42,289 nt of DNA from Seminavis robusta (GCA_903772945.1 CAICTM010000935.1:1-42289), one strand, 5' to 3'; shown: positions 1-10,621, numbered from the stretch's first letter. Notes: generated by a model not told the origin, from the sequence alone. Made by a program: numbers and translations.

Positions 1-335
1 CCATCAACCACAACAGATGGGACTAGCTTAGTACCAGTAGTCTCACAATCAGAGAAGAGCAACAACAAAAAGAGAGCCTTCTAGCAAGGACGACGACGAC
101 TGCTCCTGCGACGACTGCTCCTGCTGCTAGACGACGACGAGCAGCTGGTAGCAGTAGTAGCAGCAACAGCTTTGTTCATCCCGGCCATTGCGTGCAAGGG
201 CCCACCGTGGGACTTCACCAGAGCCGCTCCTTGATGGCGATGGTCGCACGAAAGCAGCATCGAATCAGGGAGGAGCAAGAAGTGCTACACATACACATTC
301 ACACTAGAATTGCTTCAGATGGATCTGCACGTTGA
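1..335. other. Window edge, no gene recognised
   Basis: Short low-complexity stretch with a run of GAC/GCT-type triplets (about 88-150) that gives Ser/Arg-rich spurious translations on the minus strand. I see no convincing start codon, splice pattern or conserved protein here. An ATG at 319 opens a frame that dies quickly and is out of register with the Uma2-like reading that follows, so the true 5' end of that broken gene may lie in this stretch. Confidence 0.4.
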
Positions 336-1363
336 CGAACAGAAGAAAGAGGGTTGTATTATGGGGAAGCTGTGGAAGAATTCTGGATTGGCAAAGGAAG
401 ACTGGACGAAGACGGTCAGCTCCTGGATCAGGAGCTCGTGGAGCTTCCAGACGAGTTGATGCCATCCCTTCGCGGGAAGCGCAAGTACACAACAGAACAA
501 GAGTTGCAAGACGCCCTTGTCGTAGCTGGCCTTGCAGATCTTCCGATTGTTTTGGTGGGTGGACGTGCTCTCTTGAAAATTCCGTCGGACCAGCACAACG
601 CATTCACAACCATGTATGTACAAGACTTTTTTCGATGGAGCAAAAACTCATGGGGCATGTGCACTGGAACCCACAAAATTCACATGCCAGCAAACAAGTC
701 GCGGGACCCTGACATCAGTTACTGGGGTTATCCTCGATGCGTAAAAAAAGACGGAAATTTGGTGCCCGCTGATTTTGGATCTGTGCCGGACGTGGTGGTC
801 CAATTTCTTGGAAAAACAAAAAGTGGTACGAAGAAAAATCCATTGATGATATGATGACGAAGAGCTTGGAGAAAGATCACGGTACACGCAATAATGCGCT
901 TCCAAGATTGGGATACCTGATAAAAGTCCGATTCAAAAAGAAGCGAAGATTGGTCAATGCTGTGAAAGGCGAGTACACCCAAGACATGGAGGGGCTAGAT
1001 ATTTATCGCCTTGAATCGAACGCGACATTGGCCAATGCTTACAACAAATCTAATGATCATGCGCGTACATGGAGCTACACGCCAGGTGACGACGAAAGCT
1101 ACATTGAGATTGGACCACAAGATTTGGGGATCACTAAGTTTCCAAGCATGGCTTTGTGGAACATATCGGATTCCTGTGTCCAAGATATTTTGAGGATGGA
1201 AGAGTACCACAAGAACGCAAACAGATGGCCTTGCGACGTAGGTGTTTGTACTCCAAGGTACATTATCACCGGCCGCGTCGCTTTCATGGGATATGCAGCG
1301 TGCCCATTGAAATGCTCCCACGAAATACAAGTACTGGGTGCTTTCGTGGAATACTCAAATTGA
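336..1363 (+). pseudogene. Uma2-like (DUF820) PD-(D/E)xK-fold protein, frameshifted
   Basis: Two overlapping reading frames read as one protein. The first is open from 336 to 854 and the second continues to 1363. Near 808-824 (an A-rich run) the second frame already gives a sensible continuation, Asn-Lys-Lys-Trp-Tyr-Glu-Glu-Lys, so one base has probably been gained or lost there. The order of motifs matches the Uma2 family of putative endonucleases found in cyanobacteria and expanded in some algae. It has Pro-Asp-Ile-Ser-Tyr near 710, then Val-Pro-Asp-Val-Val-Val-Gln-Phe near 785-810 (the usual catalytic Glu is Gln), a downstream Lys, and a Gly-Tyr-Leu-Ile-Lys-Val strand at the place of the usual Gly-Val-x-x-Tyr-Trp. 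I see no good ATG for the first frame, which has a stop at 333. It could be a live gene with a sequencing slip or small intron, but decay is more likely. The family call is by eye. Confidence 0.5.
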
Positions 1364-2004
1364 ATCGACTGCTACTACCTCATTATTCTAAACATAAACA
1401 ACTACAAGTGCATGGTACCGGTAGCTGGCCCCGTCCTGTTGCTTTCGAACAATCGCCGTGACAAATTCGATAGCAAATCTTCTGGTGAAATAAAAGTAGA
1501 ACAGGATGGCAGCCTATATTACCTGCCCAACCTGTTCTTTTTTCTATTTTTTTTACTTTCCCTCTCCCTCTCTCCCCTCTGAGGTTGAGCCTCCGTGGCG
1601 ATTGAGCGGACCCCCCCTCCCAAGCCTCCGGTCCCCTCCCCAAGCCTCCGCCCCCGCTTGTTCAGTATTGCAGGCAGTAGCCCCTTGCCTGTGGAATTGT
1701 GCTGCACCTGAGGCGTTTGCAGCCCCTTGTTCAGTATTGCACGTTTGTTTGCTGTAGTACCTTGTGGGCCTAGTGTAGCACTAGCTGGCTGTAGACCTAG
1801 ACAAGTACCTGTAGCGTCTGGCGCCCCCGCGGCCATGTTCTGACGCCAAAGTTCCGAGCATCCATGTATACTCCAACCGGTATGATGTTTGTTGGAGGCA
1901 AGTTTGTCAATGGCAACACATTCTCCCTCTCTCATTCCAAAAGAAAGAAAAGCATCACGCTTCCATTCTACCATTCTACTATCACGCTTCCACTCTCCCA
2001 CCAA
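1364..2004. other. Non-coding, polypyrimidine tract and short direct repeats
   Basis: A T/C-rich tract runs from about 1535 to 1590. The phrase CCAAGCCTCCG is repeated at about 1620-1650. A 16-bp block, CTTGTTCAGTATTGCA, occurs at 1657-1672 and again at 1726-1741. An open frame starts at 1864 and runs into the Rep fossil, but its first 47 codons are Ser/Thr/His-rich and look like untranslated leader. No other gene is seen. Confidence 0.5.
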
Positions 2005-2600
2005 ATGACAACCAAACGGTCGACCCATTACGTCTTCACCATCAACAATTACACCGACAATGATATCGGACTTCTCAAACCCTTCTATGAAGATTACTGC
2101 AAGTACCTAGTTTACGGGAAAGAAGTAGGGGAGAAGGAGCTATCCCCCCACCTCCAAGGTTTCTTCACACTAAAGACGAAACTCTACATGACCGGGGTCC
2201 ACAAAGCCCTTGGGTCAAAGAAGATAGCACTTCAACCCGCCAATGGCACATCCCTACAAGCCTCTAATTACTGCAAGAAACCAAAGAAGAGTGGGAATCC
2301 TCCAAAGAAATTGGACCCAACTTCGGTCTCAACTATCAAGGTGAAGAGTTTGGTGTAGTCCCCACCCCCGGAAAACGCACAGACCTTGATGATCTCTGCG
2401 ACGCGATCCATAGTGGAAAGCCCATGTCAGAATTAGCTGACATTCACCCCGCCTCCTATGTTCCCAACTACCGCGACCTTGCCGCCTACCAAGCCTTGAA
2501 ATCAACCTCCCACCACCACGAAACCGTTGGTGGCATCTACTACTGGGGGCCTCCTGGTACGGGTATGTCCCATGCTTCCGAGTCGGTAATAAGCCAGTAG
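2005..2600 (+). pseudogene. Endogenous CRESS-DNA virus-type Rep fragment (HUH endonuclease + start of S3 helicase)
   Basis: The ATG at 2005 begins a Rep-like protein. HUH endonuclease motif I (Phe-Thr-Ile-Asn-Asn) is at about 2035-2050, motif II (Pro-His-Leu-Gln-Gly-Phe) at about 2145-2165, and motif III with the catalytic Tyr (Tyr-Cys-Lys-Lys) at about 2268-2280. The frame then breaks. The reading from 2005 stops at 2358, whereas the expected continuation, including the conserved Gly-Lys-Arg-Thr-Asp-Leu-Asp segment near 2370-2390, lies in another frame that becomes sensible from about 2290. That frame reaches a Walker A motif (Gly-Pro-Pro-Gly-Thr-Gly) at 2547-2564, where the invariant Lys is Met (2565-2567), and stops at 2598-2600, so most of the superfamily 3 helicase is missing. 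CRESS Reps start rolling-circle replication of small circular ssDNA viruses and some plasmids. The bacilladnaviruses, which infect diatoms, carry such proteins. Frameshift, P-loop loss and truncation show a dead copy. Family assignment beyond CRESS Rep is not possible by eye. Confidence 0.85.
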
Positions 2601-4328
2601 GAGCTGCATGGGTCATGGTACCGGCACCTGCATCGGTACCATAGCCAGTACCGGTAACACCGGTACTCTCACAGCTCGTTTCATGGTTTCCGCGCGAGAA
2701 CCGAGTCTACAGGCAGCATCGGTACTGGTACTAGCGGCTATAATATTTATCAGCCCCCTCCTCCGACATGCAGATAGGCTAAATAAATGTACAGGCAGTA
2801 ACCACATTCGCAAACGCCAGGCCTTGGTCTGACGAGCTGTCTGATGCCCGGCCCAGTAAAATACTTTTGGCCTTTAGCATTAGCTACAATGTCATCAGCC
2901 ATGCCTGTTGCTGGCAATCGCGGTGGGTCGAAGTCACGCTTCTTGAAGGCTTGAAGGCTCCCTTTTGGGCATCACCTTTTTCAAGTTCCACGAGCACTCG
3001 ATAGATAGGAACTACGATAGTACTCGAGTAGTTAGTTGGCTCGATCGATAGGCAAGAGGGCCTCCACCAAAAGTGCCATGTTCCTTGGCACAGCCCATTG
3101 GTGCCTATATTTCAAAATACTACTACTAGAAATTAGGAGGGGAGGGACATGTTCGCATTGGGTGCAAGGCCCCTCCACTGGCGTAGTCTAGTTTCACCAG
3201 CAAGGAGGCCACGAACTGCCCAAGGCAAGTTGCAACACGAGTTCATTAGCTACCAGTACCACCTACTAGCTAGTAGTTCATTGATGAAGCCACGGGTTTT
3301 GGTGTCTTGGAGGCAGCACGTTGTCTGGAAGGCTCATGGTCGGAAACGAATTCAATCGAAGGCTCTGCTGCCTCCTCCCCACTGATCGAAAGGCTAAAGG
3401 CTATAGAAACCAAAATGTCCCAGTCATAAGTCAATTCTTGGTCCCTTAACTCCCCAACGGGAACCATGCTGCTCCTTGAAATTGTCTAAATCTCACTAAA
3501 ATCCATTCGCATTGATCTTGCCTGGTTTCTTAAACATCTGTTGCCTCATTGTATTCGTTCGTGCCAAACCAGACTGGAAGCTTTCTGGTCGGGAAGAAGT
3601 TGGGGCAGATACTCCCTATCACTTTAACTAGTAGTCAAAGGTAGGTCATTTCGGGTCTTCTTTCGTTAGTAGCGAAAAGAGATAGTATGCACTCTTGAAT
3701 GACATGCAGAATCAATCGAAAAGCTAATGAAACTTCCCGACTTGAAGAAAGTAGATCTTGGAAAAGAATTAGGATTGGATGTTGTTTTAAAAAAAAGAAG
3801 TCTTTCCTTTATGGTCGGTAACTAATCGAAGAGCTACGGAAGAGTGTGGAAGGAACTTCCAAGGTGCAGAAGAAGAGCTAGAAGAAGAGGGTGCGAGGAG
3901 TTAAAAGAAAGGAAGGTTCAAGTGCCTGAAGTAACAAATGCGAATATTCACAGCCCCTTTATGTCCATGTTTCTGGTATCAATACCATGGTAAATAATGC
4001 TCCTACTCACCTTCATGGTGCTATTTCATTCAAACAATTGATCAAAGCGTACCTTTACTTTATCATTACTTGAACTCATCACCATTCAGAGAACATCTCC
4101 TCTACCTTCTGATGACCCGACAGTCATGGCATCGTCAAATTTGTCCAAATCTACGTACTTTGCGTGGAACGGTACTCTGGTCTTTGGATTGCCGGTTCAC
4201 CTGGTCTTGTTCTTGAACTTTGAACTTTTTCTTTTCTCATTCAAAAGCCATCACAAATCCATCACCACAGCCATCAAAAACCAACCTTTCATTTTATAAT
4301 TTTGCCTGCAATAATCCATTCTGCCACC
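2601..4328. other. Non-coding, GGTACC-rich block and dispersed short repeats
   Basis: 2605-2740 is dense in GGTACCGG-type palindromes immediately after the Rep fossil. From 3300 to 3850 a degenerate phrase recurs (about ATGGTCGGnAAC followed by AATCGAAnnGCT, near 3336-3363 and 3811-3834, with further TCGAAAnGCTAA copies near 3386 and 3715), suggesting old local duplication. No coding region is supported. Confidence 0.45.
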
Positions 4329-4625
4329 ATGAACTGCTCTTCTGATCATCATCAACAACAACAGCAGCCAGCATCCATCACTGGATTGACCTTCAGCGCT
4401 CCTCTGTTCCTGCCCTCCTCCAGCAGCACCATGGTTCCCTTGACTCTGTTCAGCAATGACGACGGCGAATCACGAACAGCACCGAAAAGCCCACGCGAAT
4501 CCTTGGCAAGTCTGCAGAGTATCATCCAAGAAGCTTTGGATCTTGTCGACGAAGACGATCTATGGGACGACGATGATGACGAAGCCGACGAAGGCTGCAT
4601 GCTTACAAACATTCCAAGCCAATGA
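4329..4625 (+). CDS. Small acidic protein, unknown function (98 aa)
   Basis: I do not recognise a family. The ATG at 4329 sits in a strong context (CCACC before it), and the frame runs 98 codons to TGA. The N-terminus is Ser/Gln-rich with a run of five Gln. The middle is Ser/Pro/Leu-rich. Residues about 57-75 could form an amphipathic helix (Ser-Leu-Gln-Ser-Ile-Ile-Gln-Glu-Ala-Leu). The C-terminal third is strongly acidic, with a long Asp/Glu run, and ends with Cys-Met-Leu-Thr-Asn. There is no signal peptide or membrane segment. The opposite strand is also open over the same region, so chance cannot be excluded. The start context and a T-rich, AT-rich 3' flank argue mildly for a real gene. 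An acidic tail of this kind would fit a nuclear or chaperone-binding role, but that is speculation. Confidence 0.4.
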   Translation: MNCSSDHHQQQQQPASITGLTFSAPLFLPSSSSTMVPLTLFSNDDGESRTAPKSPRESLASLQSIIQEALDLVDEDDLWDDDDDEADEGCMLTNIPSQ

Positions 4626-5337
4626 GCTTTCTTGCTCTCTATTCCTTCTTCATTGTACTACTTCTGCTACTGCTAATATATATCTTTTCCACACATTCCA
4701 ATACATGTACATGTACTTGAATTCATTCGTACAGTAAACTACTAGATCTAGTAAACCAAACCAAATCAAATCAAACCCAACATAGGTGCAGTACAGGTAG
4801 CCCACGGTAAGCGCTGCACTTTGAAGATCAACTTGCAAGTTGCTCGTCACAGTGCATGGCCTTAGAAATCCACTCCAGGACCAATCCTATCCATCGTACA
4901 GCACACACCACCAAAGGAACACAACGCCTGGATGCATGATAAAACGTCTTATGACGAAATACCTCTCAAGGCACAGCCCAATGTCAGTGCGTGCAGACGG
5001 CCTGCCCAAGCAAGCAACCAAATATATAGCTAGCTGATAGGCAACTACTAGACAACCCACCCATGCACGCAAACCCCAACCACTCACAAGTTGCTTCCAC
5101 TTCTCCTTACAAGCGGGTGTCAGCTCAACCTCTAACTCACAACCTGAGACAGACACCAACTCAAGCCTAGCCTGCAAGATCATCCGTGCCGCAACACAAG
5201 AAAAACCTCACGAACAAACAAACAAGCAAACAAGCAAACAAACATGAGTGGGAAGAGGCAGAGCACATTCTACAACATCGCTCGGACGGACATGCCATGG
5301 ACGAGCCATCAATCGATTGGACCAAAACAGAACGTCG

Positions 5338-5373
5338 CTAGACTAGACTAGACTAGACTAGACTAGTCTAGTC
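5338..5373. repeat. CTAGA pentanucleotide array ending in an inverted copy
   Basis: Six units of CTAGA are followed by CTAGTCTAGTC, so the end of the array is the reverse complement of its body and can fold back on itself. It lies in non-coding DNA. Confidence 0.8.
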
Positions 5374-8229
5374 AAGTAGCTATCTACAGGTATGTGGGTG
5401 GCATCCCGTGGGTACCGTACAGTACTCAAGCCAACAAATACTCGAGCCAAGACATACCGTACCGTAGCTACAACCAATACGTACGTACAGTATCCCAAAG
5501 CATGTACATCCTGCCTGTGGAGCCGAAGATGAAAACAAAGACCACATAGTGATGGCCAAAGCATCAACAGCCACCAACCAGCATGAATGGCATGATAGTT
5601 TACAAGGCCGTCGTCGAGAAAAAACCAACAAAGTAACAAACACTCACCCCATGCTTCAAACCCTTTTAAAAGGCCAAGACACTGCATGCCGCCATCGAGC
5701 CAGCATCGCAGACATTGCGAGCAAGCAGCAATTGGATGGGACCAGCTTGTCAAAGGTAGCTATAGGTTATCCAAGAAGTGGGCACACCGACAGCCAGCTA
5801 TACTACGGTACGGTACGGTAGGACAAGCACCTCAAAGACTGCAACGGCAAAACCCACCAGAAAATGGCCAAGCATGGCTCACAGGGATCATCAATACTAC
5901 GGTATAGATGTTCAGCCATCCAGTGGTACCGTACCGGTATGCTGAACTCTGGAATGCTAGAGTCGAGTCGAATCAAGACAGACACGGCAAGGACGGACCG
6001 GGAAAACCAACGTCACAGCCAAGAGTCGAGTTCCCTCACATGCATAGCATGGCTGCCTTGCAACCAGCGTGAATCGCCGCACCCGTACCAACCATCCATG
6101 GCAAGCTGTAGAACCTAATACATCATGCACTCACATCGATCGATCAGTGCCACAGGACGGGATACGCAATGATGATTTATACGGCTTCAGCCAGAACTGC
6201 CATGGTTGCTTCCCCACTACCGTAGTATCAACCGTTTATTGGTATGATCCAATGATTGATGCATTCTTCCAATGAGAAGAAAAAGCTGCCACGAGAAAGA
6301 GACGGCGTCCAAAGAGCAGCTGCATGTACTGCAGAAACCCTGGCTACTAATAATCCGTAGCTCTGCATTCATCGCACAAGCATTCCACCAGGAGTTCGAA
6401 GATCTCGATCGGAGGTAGCGGAAGCTTTTTTCAACCAAACCCCCCTGATTAAACCAAACCCCAAGTCCACGTAACTTTGCCGGTTTCAGCCAACTTCACT
6501 TTTTTTTAAAAAGCTCAAGCTACTAACGGTACCTGGTACTGTACCGGTAGTATTCATGGCTGATGCACGCGCTGATGCACGAGAGGAATCCAATCCAATC
6601 TCGGTACCAGGTATAGCCTATACAGACGGTAGAAGAAATACAGCTCAAGGGACGTGCTTTATTGCCTTGTTGCAAACTCGGACAAGTCGGTTGCACCACT
6701 GGCACTCCAACCACTCACAAGTTCCACTTCTCCAAAGTCCTTACAAGCGAGTGTCAGATCAACCTCCCCATGCAGTGGACCCACCGGAAATGGCTGGCCA
6801 AGCAACAGGCTAACTCTGGGATGCTAGGATCGAATGAATGAATCAAGACAATAGGGTACAGCTTTTGAAGCCTATATACCGATTTGTGCCATGAGCTCTT
6901 CCTCTTGTGAAAGCTTGAGTGTCATTGAAGTATGCAGTCTTCTGGTTCCGCCAGCATGGCACCACTGCTACATGTACGGTAGCACTAGCTGGAGCTCGAC
7001 TAATAGTACCGCTACCGCATGCACCTATCGTCTCCACTTGATTCGATTCTCTTGAGCCCAGTCATTGCGCCCTGAAGTTCTGAATGTGGCTTGAATGGCT
7101 GATGGCTGATGGCTGAGAGTCGACTCGACTCTTGAGAGGACGATGAATCGAATCTTGGCACCTTCAACTTAGTCTAGATCGCTACATCGCTACTGGTAAA
7201 TCTATTTCAGAAGCAACAAATGCATTGATCCGATGGCATTGCGCACATGTACCACCGGTACATACGGTACGTCCGCCAACTAAAAATATTGTTACTCAGT
7301 ACTCAGTATTCAGTAGTAGACTACCGGTAGTCTACATGTACGACTCCGTTTACCAGTCATTGTTCCCAGGGCTTCCTCTGTCGAGGGTCAAGCTTGCATT
7401 CGTCCTCTGGAGCTTTATTGCCGCTCTCAGCTAACACCATTTCTGCCAGAGCTACTAGGAGTCTACAGTCTACAGTCTAATAGCACACTAACACACAGCA
7501 AACTGGCAACCTGGCGCCTCGAAAGACTGCACGGGGTGGATAGGCCGCTGTTGACCCGAAACTTCGGCTGTGAGAGTGGTGAGGTAAAAGGTAAAAGAAG
7601 CAAAAGAGCAGATTTTTTCTGCATTGCTGTATTTTTTTTAATAAATAGCTAGACTACTCGAGTGCCACTCAGTAGCTCAGTAGCTCTTTTGAATGCTCTT
7701 CACTCTTTATTGAAGTTCACCACACATGTACGAGTCACACGAATCGAATGATGAATCAGGGGAAGTTGTTTCATTACTAGCTAGTTAGTAGCTAGACTAC
7801 GAGTACTGGTACTACTAGCTAGTAGTAGTCAAAAGGACCCAGCCATGCTCTTTCGGATTTAAAAACTGCAAAATCAAGCAAATGATCAATTCAACTTTTA
7901 GTCAAGCAGCCTAGGCTCTCGGCCTTCCAAAAATCCATAGATGGTTTTCATTTCTTCCCACGTAAAAAGGAAAAAACAGGGCCAGGTCTAAGCAGCAATG
8001 AGGATGTTCTTCTTCTAAGCTGGTACCGTACCAGTTCACCATAAAGGACACCACTTTTTACGACCCTGTACTATTAATAGGGAGCAAGTAAGATTCATCG
8101 GTCATTCGAATTAGTTGCTATTTAATAAAATACAGTTTTGGAGTCATTTGGACATTCGGCGCATGCAGACGAGATGTAGTTAGCTGGCGCTACGAGTCGA
8201 GTTGAGTTGCAGTCAAATAGCCATGAGCG

Positions 8230-8248
8230 ATGCCAGTCAAGCAGTCTT
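8230..8248 (+). promoter_or_regulatory. 19-bp block shared by the promoters of the two lectin-VWD copies
   Basis: ATGCCAGTCAAGCAGTCTT occurs here, about 245 bp upstream of the ATG at 8492. The same 19 bp occurs at 33750-33768 (minus strand), about 197 bp upstream of the other copy's ATG. DNA between the block and each gene is otherwise largely diverged, with homology returning only about 85 bp before the ATG. Retention of an exact block suggests a control element or a remnant of the duplicated segment. The two cannot be separated from one pair. Confidence 0.4.
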
Positions 8249-8407
8249 CGCTGAACTGGTACCCCAGCTTACAAATGTCTTTGTCAATGACCCTGGATGG
8301 TACAGGCTTTCCGTGATCGGCCCTCGACCGCCCCTGCCGCCACTCCGCTGTCGAGCTCATGGTCTAGCAGAAAATTGCTAACCATCACTCCTCGCCATTA
8401 CAAAGGC

Positions 8408-10621
8408 TCATAATTTGGATTTCTTTCCACATTATCCTTCTAAAAAGCAAGAACTACAAAAGCAATACTTTACAACGTATCAGCCATCACCATGAAATTC
8501 TTTGGCACCGCCCTTCTCTTGGGTCTTGGCCTTTCTACTGTTGAAGCCACCGATGTCTCCTTCTCGTTTCCGGATCCCGCAACTCCCTATTTAATTCATG
8601 GCCTCTGTGCCATGGGAGCTTCATCGGTCTCGGCAACCAGCAGTGATCCATCAGTGTCGTACACACCCTACTCAGCTCCCTTTGGCGATCGTGTTCAGCT
8701 CTGGGGAGACTCTGACAGCTACAAGACATCTTGGGTCCGGTATACCTCACAGTGCAAGGGTGGAATCTACTTGCAGCCATCAAAGAAAATTGTGAGTGAG
8801 TGAAAGTGTGTCTACTCTAGATGATCATTGAACCATATTTTTCCAGGCCCAGCATACATGCAATGAAACAATTCTCACGCCGCCGCAACGGCACTTCTTT
8901 GTCTCCATGTGAATAGATTGAATCTGTGGGCATCAAGGACATTGTCCTTACGGCAACTCCCGAGGCTGGTAAACAGGTTACCGTCTGTGCCTTCGTAAAC
9001 CCCAATATGAGTGATGGAGAATGGGGTACAGTCCTCCCTCAAAATGGCTTTTCTGAGTCAAGAATTTTTGCAGCTAGCATAAACAGACTGAAGAGCTACT
9101 GTAAAGTCATTACCACAACGGACAAGGTGGATGCTGTCAATAGCCCTCCTCCTGGTCCTCGAGTACATGATGTTTGCGCCAGTGGCACACTCAATGACAA
9201 TGGACACCACTACGAGGTCGTTCAGTACCCACTGGGAACCATGGTCTGGTACGAGGCCAAGGCTGCGGCGGAGGCAAAGACTCATTGTGGCAAGAGTGGA
9301 CACTTGGTCACCATCACTTCCAAGGCTGAGAATGACCATGTGGTTGGACTCATTACTGCCAAAACTTGTGGTACAGGCACTTTGTCTTTTTCTTTTATTG
9401 GACTGACAGATGATGCCGAGGAAGGCACATTTGAGTGGATCAATGGTGAGCCCTTTGAGTTCAATGACTGGTGCGAAGAAGAAATAAATAGAGACAGGTC
9501 AGACTTTGGAGAGATATATATTAATCAAAATCATGGCAAAGATCTAAGATGCTGGGCCACCGGGCCAGCTGATCACCAGAGACCTGACAAGTATGTGATC
9601 GAGTATCCTTGCGAGCCAGAGGCACCAGATGGTGGAGACGACAAAAGTGGCCCAACAGACATGGCCTACACAAAGGGGGATCCACATTTCAAGACGTTCG
9701 GAGGAGAGCTGTATGACTTCCATGGAGAGTGTGATCTTGTCTTGCTCCATAATCCCGACTTTGCCAATGGTTTGGGCATGGACATTCACATTCGTACAAA
9801 GATGGAGTCCTTCTGGAGCTCCATTGAGTCTGCTGCCATCAAGATTGGTGATGATACCATGGAAATCACAGCTGATCCCAAGGCCAAGGAATGGCTTTGG
9901 TTCAATGGAAAGGAGGTAACTTCTGACTTGCCTACTGGAACGTGGGGAAGGCAACAGTTAGGCGGATTCTTGGTTCGCTACAAGGAGTCTACAGTGCGAG
10001 CGGGCATCATCCGAGAAGCTGATATATACCTTGTACCTGGTGGATCCAAGGAAAAATTGGTCTTCAAGGCTTTCAAGAGCTTCATTCGCATTGATGTCGA
10101 CTGGAAGCAGTCTGAGAACTACAAGAACGCTGTAGGATTGTTGGGATCCTATTCGCACCAAGGAGAGCGCTTGGGTCGTGATGGTCAGTTTATCAAAGAT
10201 ACGAATGCCTTTGGACTAGACTGGCAAGTTATTCCCGAAACGGATGGACCTCTCTTCCATTCGTATGAGGGTGCAGTTGTGAACCAAAAGTGTATCATGC
10301 CGGCTTCGTATGAAGGGTCCACTGCTCTTCATGGTCGCCGTTTGGGTGCTTCCTCCGTGGATGAAGCTGTCGCAGAGAAGGCATGCAACCATTTGTTGGA
10401 CCCTGATGAGAAGAAGGCTTGTGTCTTTGATGTGGTTGCCACTCAAGATTTGAGCCTGGCCAGCACCTGGTAGAGCAAAGAAAGGAAAGAGGGTGGATGT
10501 GTATTGAGAACAATGAGCAACAAATGTTAGTTGTAGACAGGCAGCACTATAGACTTGCTGTGATCAACGACCAAATAAAGTAAGATTACCTGCATGCCCC
10601 ACAAGACGTTTGGTTTGTGTA
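8408..10621 (+). repeat. Inverted duplication, arm 1
   Basis: This 2.2-kb segment matches 31420-33632 in reverse orientation, including exon 1, the intron (one indel), exon 2 and 3' flank through the phrase ACAAGACGTTTGGTTTGTGTAG, where similarity stops abruptly. Upstream similarity fades at the ATAATTTGGATTT phrase near 8410. The arms are about 21 kb apart. Confidence 0.88.
8492..10473 (+). CDS. Secreted C-type lectin / von Willebrand D (GDPH) protein, copy 1
   Basis: The gene has two exons, 8492-8791 and 8917-10473. The 125-bp intron has a GTGAGT donor and an ATAG acceptor (phase 0), giving 618 aa. A signal peptide covers residues 1-19. An unassigned N-terminal domain runs to about residue 180. 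A C-type lectin-like domain covers about 195-335: Gly-His-Leu-Val-Thr-Ile, Phe-Ile-Gly-Leu, Glu-Gly-Thr-Phe-Glu-Trp and Asn-Gly-Glu-Pro are visible, but the Trp-Asn-Asp calcium motif is absent. Then comes a VWD domain starting Gly-Asp-Pro-His-Phe-Lys-Thr-Phe at about 350, with Tyr-Asp-Phe-His-Gly-Glu-Cys and Gly-Leu-Leu-Gly-Ser strands. There is no C-terminal anchor. VWD or GDPH domains are known in extracellular adhesive proteins, including diatom adhesion proteins as I recall. A role in mucilage or adhesion is inference. A possible polyadenylation signal, AATAAA, is at about 10573. A nearly identical inverted copy lies at 31571-33553. Confidence 0.88.

Larger units (their letters stand above)
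4626..8491. other. Long intergenic region, palindrome- and repeat-rich, no gene recognised
   Basis: Nearly 3.9 kb without a credible gene. All open frames are under 135 codons, overlap each other on both strands and lack domains. It contains a CTAGA pentamer array (5338-5373), many GTACCGTACC-type palindromes (5400-5480, 5800-5940, 6530-6610, 7245-7340), a pair of diverged non-coding repeats (5083-5134 versus 6710-6766), and GATGGCTGA triplication near 7096-7116. The last 260 bp are the promoter side of the lectin-VWD gene. Confidence 0.5.

Noticed and set aside
1657..1741. Repeated CAGTATTGC words resembling the CRESS origin nonanucleotide
   Set aside because: Two mismatches from the NANTATTAC consensus and no flanking stem, so not supportable as a viral origin.
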